Part shown: piece after piece, positions 20,980-29,084 of the stretch
How positions within the stretch are numbered: position 1 is the first letter of the stretch
Layout: each line of letters begins with the position of its first letter
Origin: Planctomycetota bacterium
GTDB taxonomy: Bacteria; Planctomycetota; SZUA-567; JAKLDR01
NCBI GenBank assembly: GCA_022703445.1
Contig: JAKLDR010000036.1
Coordinates: forward strand, 1-36,433
DNA: 36,433 nt
Direction: 5' to 3'
Notes under the pieces: model-generated
The model's input: only the letters and a program-made list of their open reading frames with translations
Database searches by the model: none
Told to the model about the DNA's origin: nothing
Translations under genes and position numbers: made by a program

Positions 20980-22050
20980 TTGATTCCCAGCTGGAAACCC
21001 GACTGGCCGCAGGCCAAGGCCAACCTGACCAAGTGGTGGGAGCACAAGGGGCTGGCGCTCGACGTCACCGCCCCGCGGCGGAAACCCATCGAGGACATCC
21101 CGGAACCGAAGAAGCCGGCGGACCTCCGGACGGCCTACACCGACCCGGTCTACCGCTGCTCCGCGGCCGAGCACCGGATGGCCAGGACCTTCTACGGCGG
21201 CGAGGCCTTCCCGTACTACGATGCCATCCTGGGGCCGGGGAGCCTGGGGTCCTTTCTGGGCGCCAAGCCCGGATTCTCCGAGCGCACCGTCTGGTACGAC
21301 CCGTGCATCGAGGCCCCGGACTCCTTCGGGCCGATCCGCTTCAGCACCAAGGGCAACGAGTGGTGGGACATCCACATCGCGCTCATCGAGGAGGGCCGGC
21401 GCCGCGCCAAGGGCCGCTACCTGCTGGGCGTGCCCGACCTCATCGAGAACGTCGACACCCTGGCGGCCATGCGCGGCACCGAGCCGCTGCTCATGGACCT
21501 CTACGAGCGCCCGGATTGGGTGAAGGCCCGCACCGAGGAAATCAATCAGGCCTTCTTCGCGGCCTTCGACGGCATCTACAAGCTGGTCAAGGACGAGGAG
21601 GGCGGCAGCGCCTTCGCGGCCTTCGACATCTGGGGCCCGGGCAAGACCGCCAAGGTCCAGTGCGACTTCTCCTGCATGATCTCGCCGGAGATGTTTCGCG
21701 AGTTCGTGGTGCCGTGCCTGTCGGCGCAGTGCCAGTGGCTGGACTGCTCCATGTACCACCTCGACGGCACCACCGCCATGCAGCACCTGGACGCGCTGCT
21801 CGGGATCGAGGCGCTCGACGCCATCGAGTGGACCCCGCAGGCCGGCAAGCCCAAGGGCGGCTCGCCGGAGTGGTACGACCTCTACAAGGCGATCAAGGCC
21901 GGCGGCAAGTCGGTCCAGGCCATCAACGTCAAGCCCGAGGAGGTCCTGCCGCTCATCGACGCGGTCGGCCCCGAGGGGCTCTTCGTGATGGTTGACGCGC
22001 CGGACGAGGACTCGGCACGGGAAGTGCTCAGGAAGGCCGGAAGGGGATAG
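20980..22050 (+). CDS. Uroporphyrinogen decarboxylase-fold protein (URO-D-like / corrinoid methyltransferase-like)
   Basis: A 356-aa protein with the pattern of the URO-D superfamily. It has an N-terminal 'W...A...' lead-in, a central 'FAAFDIWGPGKTAKVQCDFSCMISPEMF' block, 'YHLDGTTAMQHLDALL' and a C-terminal '...AINVKPEEVLPLIDAVGPEGLFVMVDAPDEDSA...'. Members include heme-pathway decarboxylases and cobamide-dependent methyltransferases. The divergent, Trp-rich sequence and its neighbours point away from HemE. It starts at TTG 20980 with GAGAGGAGA just upstream, and no ATG fits the reading frame start. The role may be methyl transfer in a catabolic pathway; this is not decided by the sequence. 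Confidence 0.75.
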   Translation: MIPSWKPDWPQAKANLTKWWEHKGLALDVTAPRRKPIEDIPEPKKPADLRTAYTDPVYRCSAAEHRMARTFYGGEAFPYYDAILGPGSLGSFLGAKPGFSERTVWYDPCIEAPDSFGPIRFSTKGNEWWDIHIALIEEGRRRAKGRYLLGVPDLIENVDTLAAMRGTEPLLMDLYERPDWVKARTEEINQAFFAAFDGIYKLVKDEEGGSAFAAFDIWGPGKTAKVQCDFSCMISPEMFREFVVPCLSAQCQWLDCSMYHLDGTTAMQHLDALLGIEALDAIEWTPQAGKPKGGSPEWYDLYKAIKAGGKSVQAINVKPEEVLPLIDAVGPEGLFVMVDAPDEDSAREVLRKAGRG

Positions 22051-22093
22051 TCCATCGCGGCGGCATCGCCGCCGGCGGAAAGGAACCACGATC

Positions 22094-23149
22094 ATGATCA
22101 AGCTGGGAGTCGTCGGCACGGGCGGCATGGCCAACTCGCACGCCAAGGCCTTCAGCGCCATCCCCGGGGTGAAGCTGGTCGCCTGCTGCGACATCGACGC
22201 GGCCCGGGCGCGGTCCTTCGGCGAGAAGTGGAACATCCCGGGCGTCCACACCGACTACCGGAGGATGTTCGCCGTCGAGAAGCTCGACGCCGTCACCAAC
22301 GTGACCATCGACGCGGCCCACGCGCCGGTGTCGACCGCGGCCATCAAGCGCGGCCTGGACGTCCTCTGCGAGAAGCCCCTGGGCGTCACCCTGGCCGAGG
22401 CCCGGCGGATGCGCGACCTGGCCGTCCGGAAGAAGGTCGTGCACATGGTCAACTTCTCGTACCGGCGCTCGAGTGGGCTGCAGGCCGCGGCGAAATACGT
22501 CCGCGACGGGGGCATCGGCCGGGTCCTGCACGTGGAGTCGAGCTACCTGCAGAGCTGGCTGTCGCAGCCGGCCTGGGGCGACTGGCGCACCAAGGCGGCC
22601 TTCACCTGGCGGCTGTCCACCAAGCACGGCAGCGGCGGAGTCCTGGGCGACGTGGGCTGCCACATCCTGGACATGACCGCGTTCCTGTGCGGTGACATCC
22701 GGTCGATCTTCTGCGACCTCAAGACCTTCGACAAGGGCGTCCGCGGCAACCGGCTGGGCGAGTACGTGCTCGACGCCAACGACAGCTGCGTCATGACCGT
22801 GGAGTTCGCCAACGGCGCCATCGGTACGGTGCACACCACACGCTGGGCCACCGGCCAGATGAATAGCCTGCGCACGCGGGTCTGGGGCGACCAGGGCGCC
22901 GTGGAGGTGGACCTGGACCGCTCCTACGACGAGTACCGTGTGGTTCGTGGGAAGAAGGCCATGCTCGCGGCTGAGTGGAAGACGGTGGCCTGCAAGCCGG
23001 CGCCCACCATGTACCAGCGCTTCGTCCGGGCGGTGAAGTCCAGAAGGAACGACCCCTCGGACTTCGTCAACGGCGCCAAGGTCCAGGCCTACCTGCACTG
23101 CGGCTTCGAGTCGGCGCGGCGGGGCAGGCCGGTGAAGGTGGTCTTCTGA
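22094..23149 (+). CDS. Gfo/Idh/MocA family NAD(P)-dependent oxidoreductase
   Basis: A 351-aa protein with the N-terminal Rossmann motif 'LGVVGTGGMANSHAKAF' (residues 4-20), the family signature EKP (93-95, 'LCEKPLGVTL') and the C-terminal beta-sheet domain (from about 125), with 'GGVLGDVGCHILDM' carrying the typical D...H pair. These enzymes oxidise or reduce sugars, inositols and related compounds. ATG 22094 follows a GGAAAGGA-like site, and in-frame codons upstream fall in the previous gene. It closes the cluster that begins with the YetA/RGLX-like gene, consistent with carbohydrate processing. The specific substrate is unknown. Confidence 0.9.
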   Translation: MIKLGVVGTGGMANSHAKAFSAIPGVKLVACCDIDAARARSFGEKWNIPGVHTDYRRMFAVEKLDAVTNVTIDAAHAPVSTAAIKRGLDVLCEKPLGVTLAEARRMRDLAVRKKVVHMVNFSYRRSSGLQAAAKYVRDGGIGRVLHVESSYLQSWLSQPAWGDWRTKAAFTWRLSTKHGSGGVLGDVGCHILDMTAFLCGDIRSIFCDLKTFDKGVRGNRLGEYVLDANDSCVMTVEFANGAIGTVHTTRWATGQMNSLRTRVWGDQGAVEVDLDRSYDEYRVVRGKKAMLAAEWKTVACKPAPTMYQRFVRAVKSRRNDPSDFVNGAKVQAYLHCGFESARRGRPVKVVF

Positions 23150-23175
23150 CCGCGCGGCGGCATCCGGGGACCGGC

Positions 23176-23200
23176 AGGGGCGGGCCTACGGCTCGCCCCT
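23176..23200. terminator. GC-rich hairpin between convergent genes
   Basis: AGGGGCGGGC (23176-23185) pairs with GCTCGCCCCT (23191-23200), with one mismatch around a 5-nt loop. It lies between the end of the oxidoreductase gene and the end of the minus-strand lipoprotein gene, where a bidirectional terminator would be expected. There is no T-run, so it may instead be a REP-type intergenic repeat. Confidence 0.45.
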
Positions 23201-23909
23201 ACCTGTTGGCGGCGGCCCCGGCCCGGCCGATGGCCACCGGCGCGCTCGTCGGCTCCGAGCCCGGCCGGCTCCAGCAGTAGCCGGTCGGCCGGCCGGAGGC
23301 GTCGGCGGCCAGCCACATCATGCCCCGGCCGACGCCCGAGCCTTCCGTTGGGCGCGAGTCGCGGGCGTGGCGCGAGGACGAGGAGTCCATCACTTCGACC
23401 CGCCACAGGCAGGCCGACTCCGCCCGAGGCGCCGAGAGCAGCAGGACTACGTGGCCGGTGTTGCCGGGCCGCCCGCCTCCGGGCGCGCTCCAGGCCACCA
23501 TGTCGCCGCCGCGGGCGGCAGCCACGGTTTCCACCCGCCGCCAGCCGGCCGGCCCGGCGCCGGAGGACGGCAGCGAGCCGAAGAAGCGCTGATAGTCGAC
23601 GGCGCGGGGGCGGGCCTGCCCGGAGGCCAGGCGCAGAGCGTCGAGGTGCCCGGGCGCAACGTTCGCCAGGATCAGCCCGGTCAGGCCGGAGCAGTCCAGT
23701 TCGTAGCGGCCGGCGTCTTCGTCGACGCGCGTGGAATGCCGGTAGGCGGTGGTGCGCAGGTTGGCCAGGATCCGGAGTCCCTCGGCCAGGACCCTTTCGG
23801 AAGGCGCGGCGCCGGTCGGCGTCGGTACCGGCCTCGACGGCTGGCAGCCGGCGGCCAGCGCCAGGAGGGCGGCTGCGGCGAGCGTCCGGCCCTTCACGCT
23901 GCCAATCAT
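23199..23909 (-). CDS. Lipoprotein with NlpC/P60-like cysteine-peptidase fold
   Basis: A 236-aa protein with a lipoprotein signal: a hydrophobic stretch followed by the lipobox 'LAAGC'. The mature part has 'YELDCSGLTGLI' with the candidate catalytic cysteine and '...RPGNTGHVVLL' with the candidate histidine, in the order and spacing of NlpC/P60 peptidases that cut cell-wall peptides. The 'DCSG' and 'GH(V/I)' boxes are the main evidence; overall similarity cannot be judged by eye. ATG 23909 is given. GTG 23912, three bases upstream, has the better ribosome-binding-site spacing (AGAGG) and is an equal candidate; ATG 23933 is less likely. Confidence 0.6.
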   Translation of the reverse strand: MIGSVKGRTLAAAALLALAAGCQPSRPVPTPTGAAPSERVLAEGLRILANLRTTAYRHSTRVDEDAGRYELDCSGLTGLILANVAPGHLDALRLASGQARPRAVDYQRFFGSLPSSGAGPAGWRRVETVAAARGGDMVAWSAPGGGRPGNTGHVVLLLSAPRAESACLWRVEVMDSSSSRHARDSRPTEGSGVGRGMMWLAADASGRPTGYCWSRPGSEPTSAPVAIGRAGAAANR

Positions 23910-23938
23910 CACTACCGGGCCTCTTCCTGTCATGCGAA

Positions 23939-23962
23939 GGGGCGGACCGTTCGGCCCGCCCC
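23939..23962 (-). terminator. GC-rich stem-loop downstream of the 218-aa membrane protein gene
   Basis: GGGGCGG (23939-23945) and CCGCCCC (23956-23962) form a stem extended by CCG/CGG around a TT loop, with an internal mismatch. It lies 48 nt beyond the stop of the minus-strand gene at 24010 and before the next gene start. This fits a terminator, but it lacks a clear U-run. Confidence 0.5.
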
Positions 23963-24009
23963 CTCAGTGAACTTGCTGTCAGTTGCCCGCCACCCGCAAC
24001 CGCCGTCGC

Positions 24010-24666
24010 TCACCCCGCCGCCGTCGGCCCCTGGTAGGCGCGGACGGCCCGCGGAGCGCCGAGCAGTTCCTGGTAGATGATGGCCTTGGCGACCTCCGCG
24101 CGGTCGAGCGCGACGCCGCCGATGGCGACCATGGCCTTGGCCGCCACCCGACCCTGGACGGCCTTGGTGGAGTCGTGGGTGGCCAGTTCGGCGGCCGCGG
24201 CCACCCGGGCCTTGGACTCGGCCATCTTGCTGCGCTGTTCCTCGGCCAGCGTCGGCCCGTCGGCCGTGGCGAAGGCCGCCTTGGGCCGGCGCAGCACTAT
24301 CCGCGGCGGGGCCGGCTTGCGCATGGCCGCCGGAGAGCGGACCGACGGCTCGCGGTAGGGCCGGGACTGGGCCACCGGCCGCGCCACCGGCACGGGCCTG
24401 GCCACCGGCACCGGACGGGCCACCGGCGGGGTCTCCTGGTGCAGGGGCGCCTGCTGCTGTTGCTGCTGCTTGCGGCGCTCCTGCATCTGCCGGAACATCT
24501 GCTCCAGGGCCGCCTCCGGGCTCTGCGGGTCGGCGGAGTCGGAAGCCGGCCGGCTCTCCTCGGAGCCGTCCTGCCCGGACTCGGTCTTCTTGGAGAAGAT
24601 CTTCCCCAGGAGGATGATCAGGCCGATCACCCCGAAGATGATCAGTTTGACCAGGCCTTCGTCCAT
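24010..24666 (-). CDS. Single-pass membrane protein with Gln and Pro-Val-Ala-Arg repeats
   Basis: A 218-aa protein. An N-terminal membrane helix (about residues 6-22) is followed by a charged disordered region, a run of six Gln residues, three near-perfect copies of 'PVARPV' and a basic linker. A C-terminal helical domain of about 75 residues follows ('LAEEQRSKMAESKARVAAAAELA' to 'AIIYQELLGAPRA'). I do not recognise the family, but a short C-terminal 'KAIIYxEILGxP' end is common in planctomycete membrane proteins of this layout (recollection, unverified). ATG 24666 has AGAGGGA at 9 nt. It lies directly downstream of floA on the same strand and may belong to that operon. Confidence 0.7.
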   Translation of the reverse strand: MDEGLVKLIIFGVIGLIILLGKIFSKKTESGQDGSEESRPASDSADPQSPEAALEQMFRQMQERRKQQQQQQAPLHQETPPVARPVPVARPVPVARPVAQSRPYREPSVRSPAAMRKPAPPRIVLRRPKAAFATADGPTLAEEQRSKMAESKARVAAAAELATHDSTKAVQGRVAAKAMVAIGGVALDRAEVAKAIIYQELLGAPRAVRAYQGPTAAG

Positions 24667-24680
24667 GGCTGGTTCCCTCT

Positions 24681-24753
24681 GCCTGCAGACTGGAGCCTGG
24701 AGACGCGAACCTGCAGCCTACAGCCTGCAGCCGGCAGTCTCCGTCTCCACCCT
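24681..24753. repeat. Degenerate TGCAGCC/CTGGAG intergenic repeat
   Basis: Short units of the form CCTGCAGC/CCTACAGC/CCTGGAG follow one another between the end of floA and the next gene. They are imperfect but clearly periodic at about 7-8 nt. They resemble the other degenerate tandem repeats in this backbone in style, not in sequence. Confidence 0.65.
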
Positions 24754-24758
24754 GCCGT

Positions 24759-25757
24759 TCAGTCTTCCTTCTTGCCCTGTCCGCCGACGATGCCGTCGCG
24801 CATGCGCGTGTCGGCCTGGATGTTCTGGAGGCGGTAGTAGTCCATGACCCCGAGCTTGCCCTCGCGGAGCGCGGAGGCGAAGGCCTTGGGTACTTCGGAC
24901 TCCGCCAGGACCACCAGCGCGCGGTTCTTGCGGACCTCGGCGGACATCTCCTGCTCGTTGGCCACGGCCAGGGCGCGGCGCTTCTCGGCCTGGGCCTGGG
25001 CGATCTGCTTGTCGGCCTCGGCCTGGGCGATCTGCAGGGTGGCGCCGATGTTCTCGCCGACGTCCACGTCGGCGATGTCCACGGAGAGCAGTTCGAAGGC
25101 CGAGCCGGAGTCCAGGCCCTTCTGCATCACCGTGCGGGAGATGCGGTCGGGGTTCTCGAGCACTTCCTTGTGGCTGCCGGCCGAGCCGATGGTGGTGACG
25201 ATGCCCTCGCCCACGCGGGCGATGATGGTCTCCTCGGTGGCTCCGCCGATCAGGCGGTCCAGGCAGGTGCGCACGGTCACGCGGGCCTTGGCCTTGAGCT
25301 GCACGCCGTCCTTGGCCACCGCGTCGATGGTCGCCCGGCCCTTGGCCGGATCGGGGCAGTCGATGACCTTGGGGTGCACCGAGGTGCGCACCGCGTCGAC
25401 CACGTCGCGGCCGGCCAGGTCGATGGCCGTGGCGCGCTTGAAGTCCAGCGGTATGTTGGCCTTGTTGGCGGCGATCAGTGCCCGGACCACGTTGGTGACG
25501 TGGCCGCCGGCCAGGTAGAGGCCTTCCAGGTCGTCGGTGGACAGCTGGATGCCGGCCTTGACCGCGGCGATGCGGTTCTCGACGATCAGGCGTGGCGGGA
25601 TGTGCCGCAGGCTCATGCCCACCAGGCTCGAGAAGCCCACCGGAGCCTTGCTGCTCATGGCCTGGATCCACAGCCAGCCGTACTTGATGAGCAGGATCAT
25701 TATGACGAAGCCGACTACCGCGACGACCGCAATGCCGAGCATAGTAAGGTTGGTCAT
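24759..25757 (-). CDS. floA: Flotillin-like membrane scaffold protein FloA
   Basis: A 332-aa protein with an N-terminal membrane hairpin/helix (about residues 5-27) and a long SPFH-like region. It carries the characteristic FloA/YqfA stretches '[16 protein letters not shown]', '[13 protein letters not shown]', '[23 protein letters not shown]' and '[21 protein letters not shown]'. FloA organises lipid microdomains and works with NfeD-type proteins. ATG 25757 has AAGGAG at 7 nt, and upstream in-frame codons lack a site. It lies 66 nt from the short nfeD gene and is in the same minus-strand operon, the standard pairing of these families. Confidence 0.95.
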   Translation of the reverse strand: MTNLTMLGIAVVAVVGFVIMILLIKYGWLWIQAMSSKAPVGFSSLVGMSLRHIPPRLIVENRIAAVKAGIQLSTDDLEGLYLAGGHVTNVVRALIAANKANIPLDFKRATAIDLAGRDVVDAVRTSVHPKVIDCPDPAKGRATIDAVAKDGVQLKAKARVTVRTCLDRLIGGATEETIIARVGEGIVTTIGSAGSHKEVLENPDRISRTVMQKGLDSGSAFELLSVDIADVDVGENIGATLQIAQAEADKQIAQAQAEKRRALAVANEQEMSAEVRKNRALVVLAESEVPKAFASALREGKLGVMDYYRLQNIQADTRMRDGIVGGQGKKED

Positions 25758-25823
25758 CCCACCGCTCCTTCTGTTCCGCGCCGGCCCGGCCCGGGCCGGC
25801 ATCCGTCCGTCTGATGTACTCGG

Positions 25824-26288
25824 TCAGAGCACCTCGCGCTCGACCGTCACCTTGGTGCCCTCCACGGAGAGGACCCGCACCCTGGCGTCCTTGTCGATGA
25901 AGCCCCCGGCGGCGACCACGTCCACCTTCTGCCCGTCGATCAGGGCCGTGCCGCCCGGCCGGAGCGGGGTGAAGGCCACCCCGGACTTGCCGGCCAGTCC
26001 GCTCGTGTCGACCACCGGCTGGTAGCCTCCCTCTTCGACCTGGGTCTTCTTGAGGGCCAGGCGGGAGGAGAAGAAGCGCAGCGATACCAGGAAGGCGGCG
26101 AGCATGCCGGCCATGTTCAGGAAGACGAAGAGCCAGCCGGCCTCGGGGCTGTGCCGGAAGGCCGCCCAGCAGGAGCCGCCGGCGCAGACCAGGGCCAGGG
26201 CGGTCATCATCCCGAAGGAAATGACCAGCACCTCGAAGAAGCACAGGGCCAGCGCCGCCACCAGCAGGGCCGAGGCCAGGATCAGCAA
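25824..26288 (-). CDS. Short NfeD-like membrane protein
   Basis: A 154-aa protein with three hydrophobic helices in the first ~75 residues and a C-terminal OB-fold-like NfeD domain: 'GKSGVAFTPLRPGGTALIDGQKVDVVAAGGFIDKDARVRVLSVEGTKVTVE'. That domain matches the end of the long NfeD protein next to it. It starts at TTG 26288, 3 nt after the stop of the long nfeD gene, with AGGAGGG about 9 nt upstream. Short NfeD proteins lack the protease domain and partner with flotillins. Confidence 0.85.
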   Translation of the reverse strand: MLILASALLVAALALCFFEVLVISFGMMTALALVCAGGSCWAAFRHSPEAGWLFVFLNMAGMLAAFLVSLRFFSSRLALKKTQVEEGGYQPVVDTSGLAGKSGVAFTPLRPGGTALIDGQKVDVVAAGGFIDKDARVRVLSVEGTKVTVEREVL

Positions 26289-26291
26289 GGG

Positions 26292-28022
26292 CTACGCCCT
26301 CCTCACGACGATGCGGTTGGAGTCGGCCGAGACCACGCGCACCTGCGCGCCGGCCTCGATGAACTCCCCGTCGGAGATCACGTCCATGAGCTTCCCGTCG
26401 AAGCGCACCGAGCCGCCGGGGCGCAGCACGGTCGCGGCCGTGCCGGTCCGGCCGACCAGGCTCTCCGGGTCGCGCACGCCGGCCGGATCGCCGGCGGTGA
26501 CCACCGCGCCGGCCAGGTCGGCCTGGAGCACCAGCCTGTTGAGGAGCGGCAGGTGGGGGAAGAAGCGCATGAGCACGGCTATGCCGATGGCGCCGAGGAC
26601 CAGTCCGACCAGCACCGGCACTGCCGCGCCGGCAAAGACGCTGCCCCAACCCACCGACGGCATCTTGTAGCCGCCGTCCGGGGATGGGCCAGGCGAGGAG
26701 AACAAGTCCGCTGGTACACGCGCCAGTATCAGGCCCAGGGCCACGAGAACCGCGCCGCTGATCCCGGCTACTCCGAAACCAGGGAAGAAGAATATCTCCA
26801 CCGCGAGCAGTGCGGCGCCCATCAGAACCAGGATGATGGAAACGGCATTGGCCGTGCCAGCCATGTAGTTGGCCCAGAAGAAGAGCCCCAAAGCCAGCAG
26901 AAAGACGCCGGCGGCCACGCCAGAGGGGTGCTGGAGTTCTGTGTAAAGGGCCAGTACGCAGATGGCTAGGAGCAAGATCACCACTAGGCCGCTTGAGAAG
27001 AAGCGCGCCAGACGCTCCGAAAGAGTCAGCCGGATCTCGACCACCTGTCTGCCTGCCAGGCCTTCGCGACGCAGCATGTCGCCCAGATCCTCGACCTGGG
27101 CTCGGATCAGCCCCAGTTCCAGAGCCTGGGTGGTATCCAAGATAAGGATGTCGTCGGCTGAGTCTATTACCTCTACCTCGACTTTGACTTCCTGAGCAGC
27201 ATCCGGGAGAGGAGCTTTCTTGCGGGTGTAATCGCTACGCTTGACCAATTCCCTCCGTCCATCGCTCGTCACCGCCAGGACTTCGACGTCCGGGTCCACC
27301 ATGGCGGCAGCCAGCGCCGGGGGGTGCCCCTTCTGTGCGGCAGCGGCCTCGAAGTAGGCTACGATGGCGCCGATCTGTTTCTTGTCCTCGTTGCTACTGG
27401 TCGGTCTGCGCAGCGGTTCCGGCCTCTTACTGTCCGGAGAGGTCTCCGGCGCCCCCGGCTCGCTCTGGGCCGGTGGGGTCTGCGGCTTGCCCCCCGGTAC
27501 GATCGATATTGGGTAGGCATCACCGATCACGCTGCCCGGGACCATGTAGATGTCGTCACAAGACATCGACAGCAACGACCCGGCCGATATGGCCCGGTGG
27601 TTCACCAGAGTGGCCGTCCTCATGCCCTGGATCTTTCGGAGCGCCTCCGACATCCGGAAAGCGTTGTTGACCAAGCCGCCGTTGGTGGTCAAGCGGATGA
27701 CGAACAGGGACGCGCCGGCCTCTTTGGCGCGCTCGAGGCTGCGCCGCAAGTGGGCGGTATTCCACTCAGTGAAGAGCCCGTACAGCGAGGCGCCTGGAGA
27801 CTCCTCGTCCTGCAGCGTTAGCACGTATACTGGGCCAGGCCCGTAAGGAATCGGGGCCGGGGCCGCGGCTCCGGGCGCCGCCGCGGGCGTCGGAGCCGCC
27901 GCGGCCGGGACCGGGGCGGCCCCGGAACCGGCCGGTGCGCCGGACGGCTCGGCGGCCCGGACCGCGGCGATGCCGAGGACCGCGACCGCCAGCCAGCAGG
28001 CCGGTCTGAGAAGCTTCATCAT
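26292..28022 (-). CDS. Long NfeD protein (ClpP-class membrane serine protease plus NfeD domain)
   Basis: A 576-aa protein. It has a signal sequence, an Ala/Pro-rich linker (about residues 25-60) and a ClpP/crotonase-type protease domain ('FVIRLTTNGGLVNNAFRMSEALRK', 'HRAISAGSLLSMSCDDIYMVPGSVIGDAYPI'). In this domain the serine of 'SAGS' is the candidate nucleophile. A block of four or five membrane helices and a C-terminal NfeD OB domain ending '...VRVVSADSNRIVVRRA' complete it. This is the full-length NfeD architecture that sits upstream of floA in many bacteria. ATG 28022 and the adjacent ATG 28019 are both possible. A middle insertion rich in Pro/Glu/Ser (about 210-250) is not part of the usual domain. 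Confidence 0.9.
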   Translation of the reverse strand: MMKLLRPACWLAVAVLGIAAVRAAEPSGAPAGSGAAPVPAAAAPTPAAAPGAAAPAPIPYGPGPVYVLTLQDEESPGASLYGLFTEWNTAHLRRSLERAKEAGASLFVIRLTTNGGLVNNAFRMSEALRKIQGMRTATLVNHRAISAGSLLSMSCDDIYMVPGSVIGDAYPISIVPGGKPQTPPAQSEPGAPETSPDSKRPEPLRRPTSSNEDKKQIGAIVAYFEAAAAQKGHPPALAAAMVDPDVEVLAVTSDGRRELVKRSDYTRKKAPLPDAAQEVKVEVEVIDSADDILILDTTQALELGLIRAQVEDLGDMLRREGLAGRQVVEIRLTLSERLARFFSSGLVVILLLAICVLALYTELQHPSGVAAGVFLLALGLFFWANYMAGTANAVSIILVLMGAALLAVEIFFFPGFGVAGISGAVLVALGLILARVPADLFSSPGPSPDGGYKMPSVGWGSVFAGAAVPVLVGLVLGAIGIAVLMRFFPHLPLLNRLVLQADLAGAVVTAGDPAGVRDPESLVGRTGTAATVLRPGGSVRFDGKLMDVISDGEFIEAGAQVRVVSADSNRIVVRRA

Positions 28023-28186
28023 GCTTGCCTTTCCCATTGGTGCCGGGATTGTACAGTCCGGGCCGGGGGGAAGCAAGCCCGGGTTGGACCGCCACGGTTG
28101 ACTTCCGCCCGCAACCGGCTAGGATTGCCGGCGGGAACGGGGGAGGTTCCGGCCGGCGTCTTCGCACGTGCCGGGAGGAGGCCGCA

Positions 28187-29008
28187 ATGGACCAGAAGAC
28201 CGGGGCATTCCTCGACAGCCGTCTCGGCTCCATCCTCACCGGGGTGACCATCAACCTGGCCGCCGGCGCGGTGGTGCTGCTGCTGGCCAAGATCTGCCTG
28301 CCCGAGCAGATATCCTCCTGGAAGATCTGGCTCTCCCTGCTGATCAGCGTCGTCGGCGTGGGCACGGTCATCTGGCTGGGCGTGAACCAGCGGATGGAGC
28401 TCAAGGGCGTCCAGGAGGCCCAGCGCGAGATCGAGGAGCTGGCCGCCGAGCTCCGCCGGAGCGGCGCCGACGCGCTCAGGTTCCGCGACCAGCTTGAGTC
28501 CCAGGTGGAGGGGCTGGGTCGGCGCATCGACGAGGTCGCCGGCGAGCTCGGTTCCCTCCAGAAGGCCCGCGAGGCCGACCTGGCCGCCATGCGCCGCGCG
28601 CTCACCGACAAGGTCGAAGGCCTGGGCAAGCGCGTCGACGAGACCAACGCCAGCATGGCCTCCAGCCTCAACGCCCTGGAGGAGGCCAAGCTGCACGAGG
28701 CCGCCGCGGCCCGCAAGCTGATGCTCGACCAGGTCGGAGCCCTGGGCAAGCGCCTCGACGAGCTCAAGGGCGCCGGTTCCGCGCCCAACCCGGCGGTCGA
28801 GTCGCTCAAGTCGGCGGTCGGCAAGCTCCAGCAGGAGCTAGCGGCCCTGAAGAAGGCCGTCGAGGGCCTCCGGGCGGCCCAGGCCGCCCCGGCGCCTCCC
28901 ATCCCGCCGGTGCTGCTGGCTGCGGCCGAGTCCGCGCCCGCCGCGCCGGAGCCGGACGGGGAACAGCCCCGGATCATCCCGCCCAAGGCCGGGGAAGGGC
29001 AGGCCTGA
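28187..29008 (+). CDS. Membrane protein with coiled-coil region
   Basis: A 273-aa protein with two transmembrane helices (about residues 15-35 and 45-65). A long predicted coiled coil (about 68-235) follows, built of heptad-like 'EGLGRRIDE', 'EGLGKRVDE' and 'GALGKRLDE' units. The tail is Pro/Ala-rich. I do not recognise a family; it probably forms a membrane-tethered filament or scaffold. ATG 28187 has GGGAGGAGG at about 6 nt. It is divergent from the nfeD-floA operon and shares the 28023-28186 intergenic region with it. Confidence 0.75.
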   Translation: MDQKTGAFLDSRLGSILTGVTINLAAGAVVLLLAKICLPEQISSWKIWLSLLISVVGVGTVIWLGVNQRMELKGVQEAQREIEELAAELRRSGADALRFRDQLESQVEGLGRRIDEVAGELGSLQKAREADLAAMRRALTDKVEGLGKRVDETNASMASSLNALEEAKLHEAAAARKLMLDQVGALGKRLDELKGAGSAPNPAVESLKSAVGKLQQELAALKKAVEGLRAAQAAPAPPIPPVLLAAAESAPAAPEPDGEQPRIIPPKAGEGQA

Positions 29009-29084
29009 CCGTCTCGATCACGGGTCCCGGGGCGGCGCGATCGCGTCGGCCCCGCCCGCGCTTCTTCCAGCCCAGGTTGCCGCC

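Noticed and set aside
24718..26649. A 643-codon minus-strand frame spanning floA and the nfeD genes in another frame
   Set aside because: It overlaps three well-supported genes on the same strand and encodes an Arg/Gly-rich sequence without motifs.
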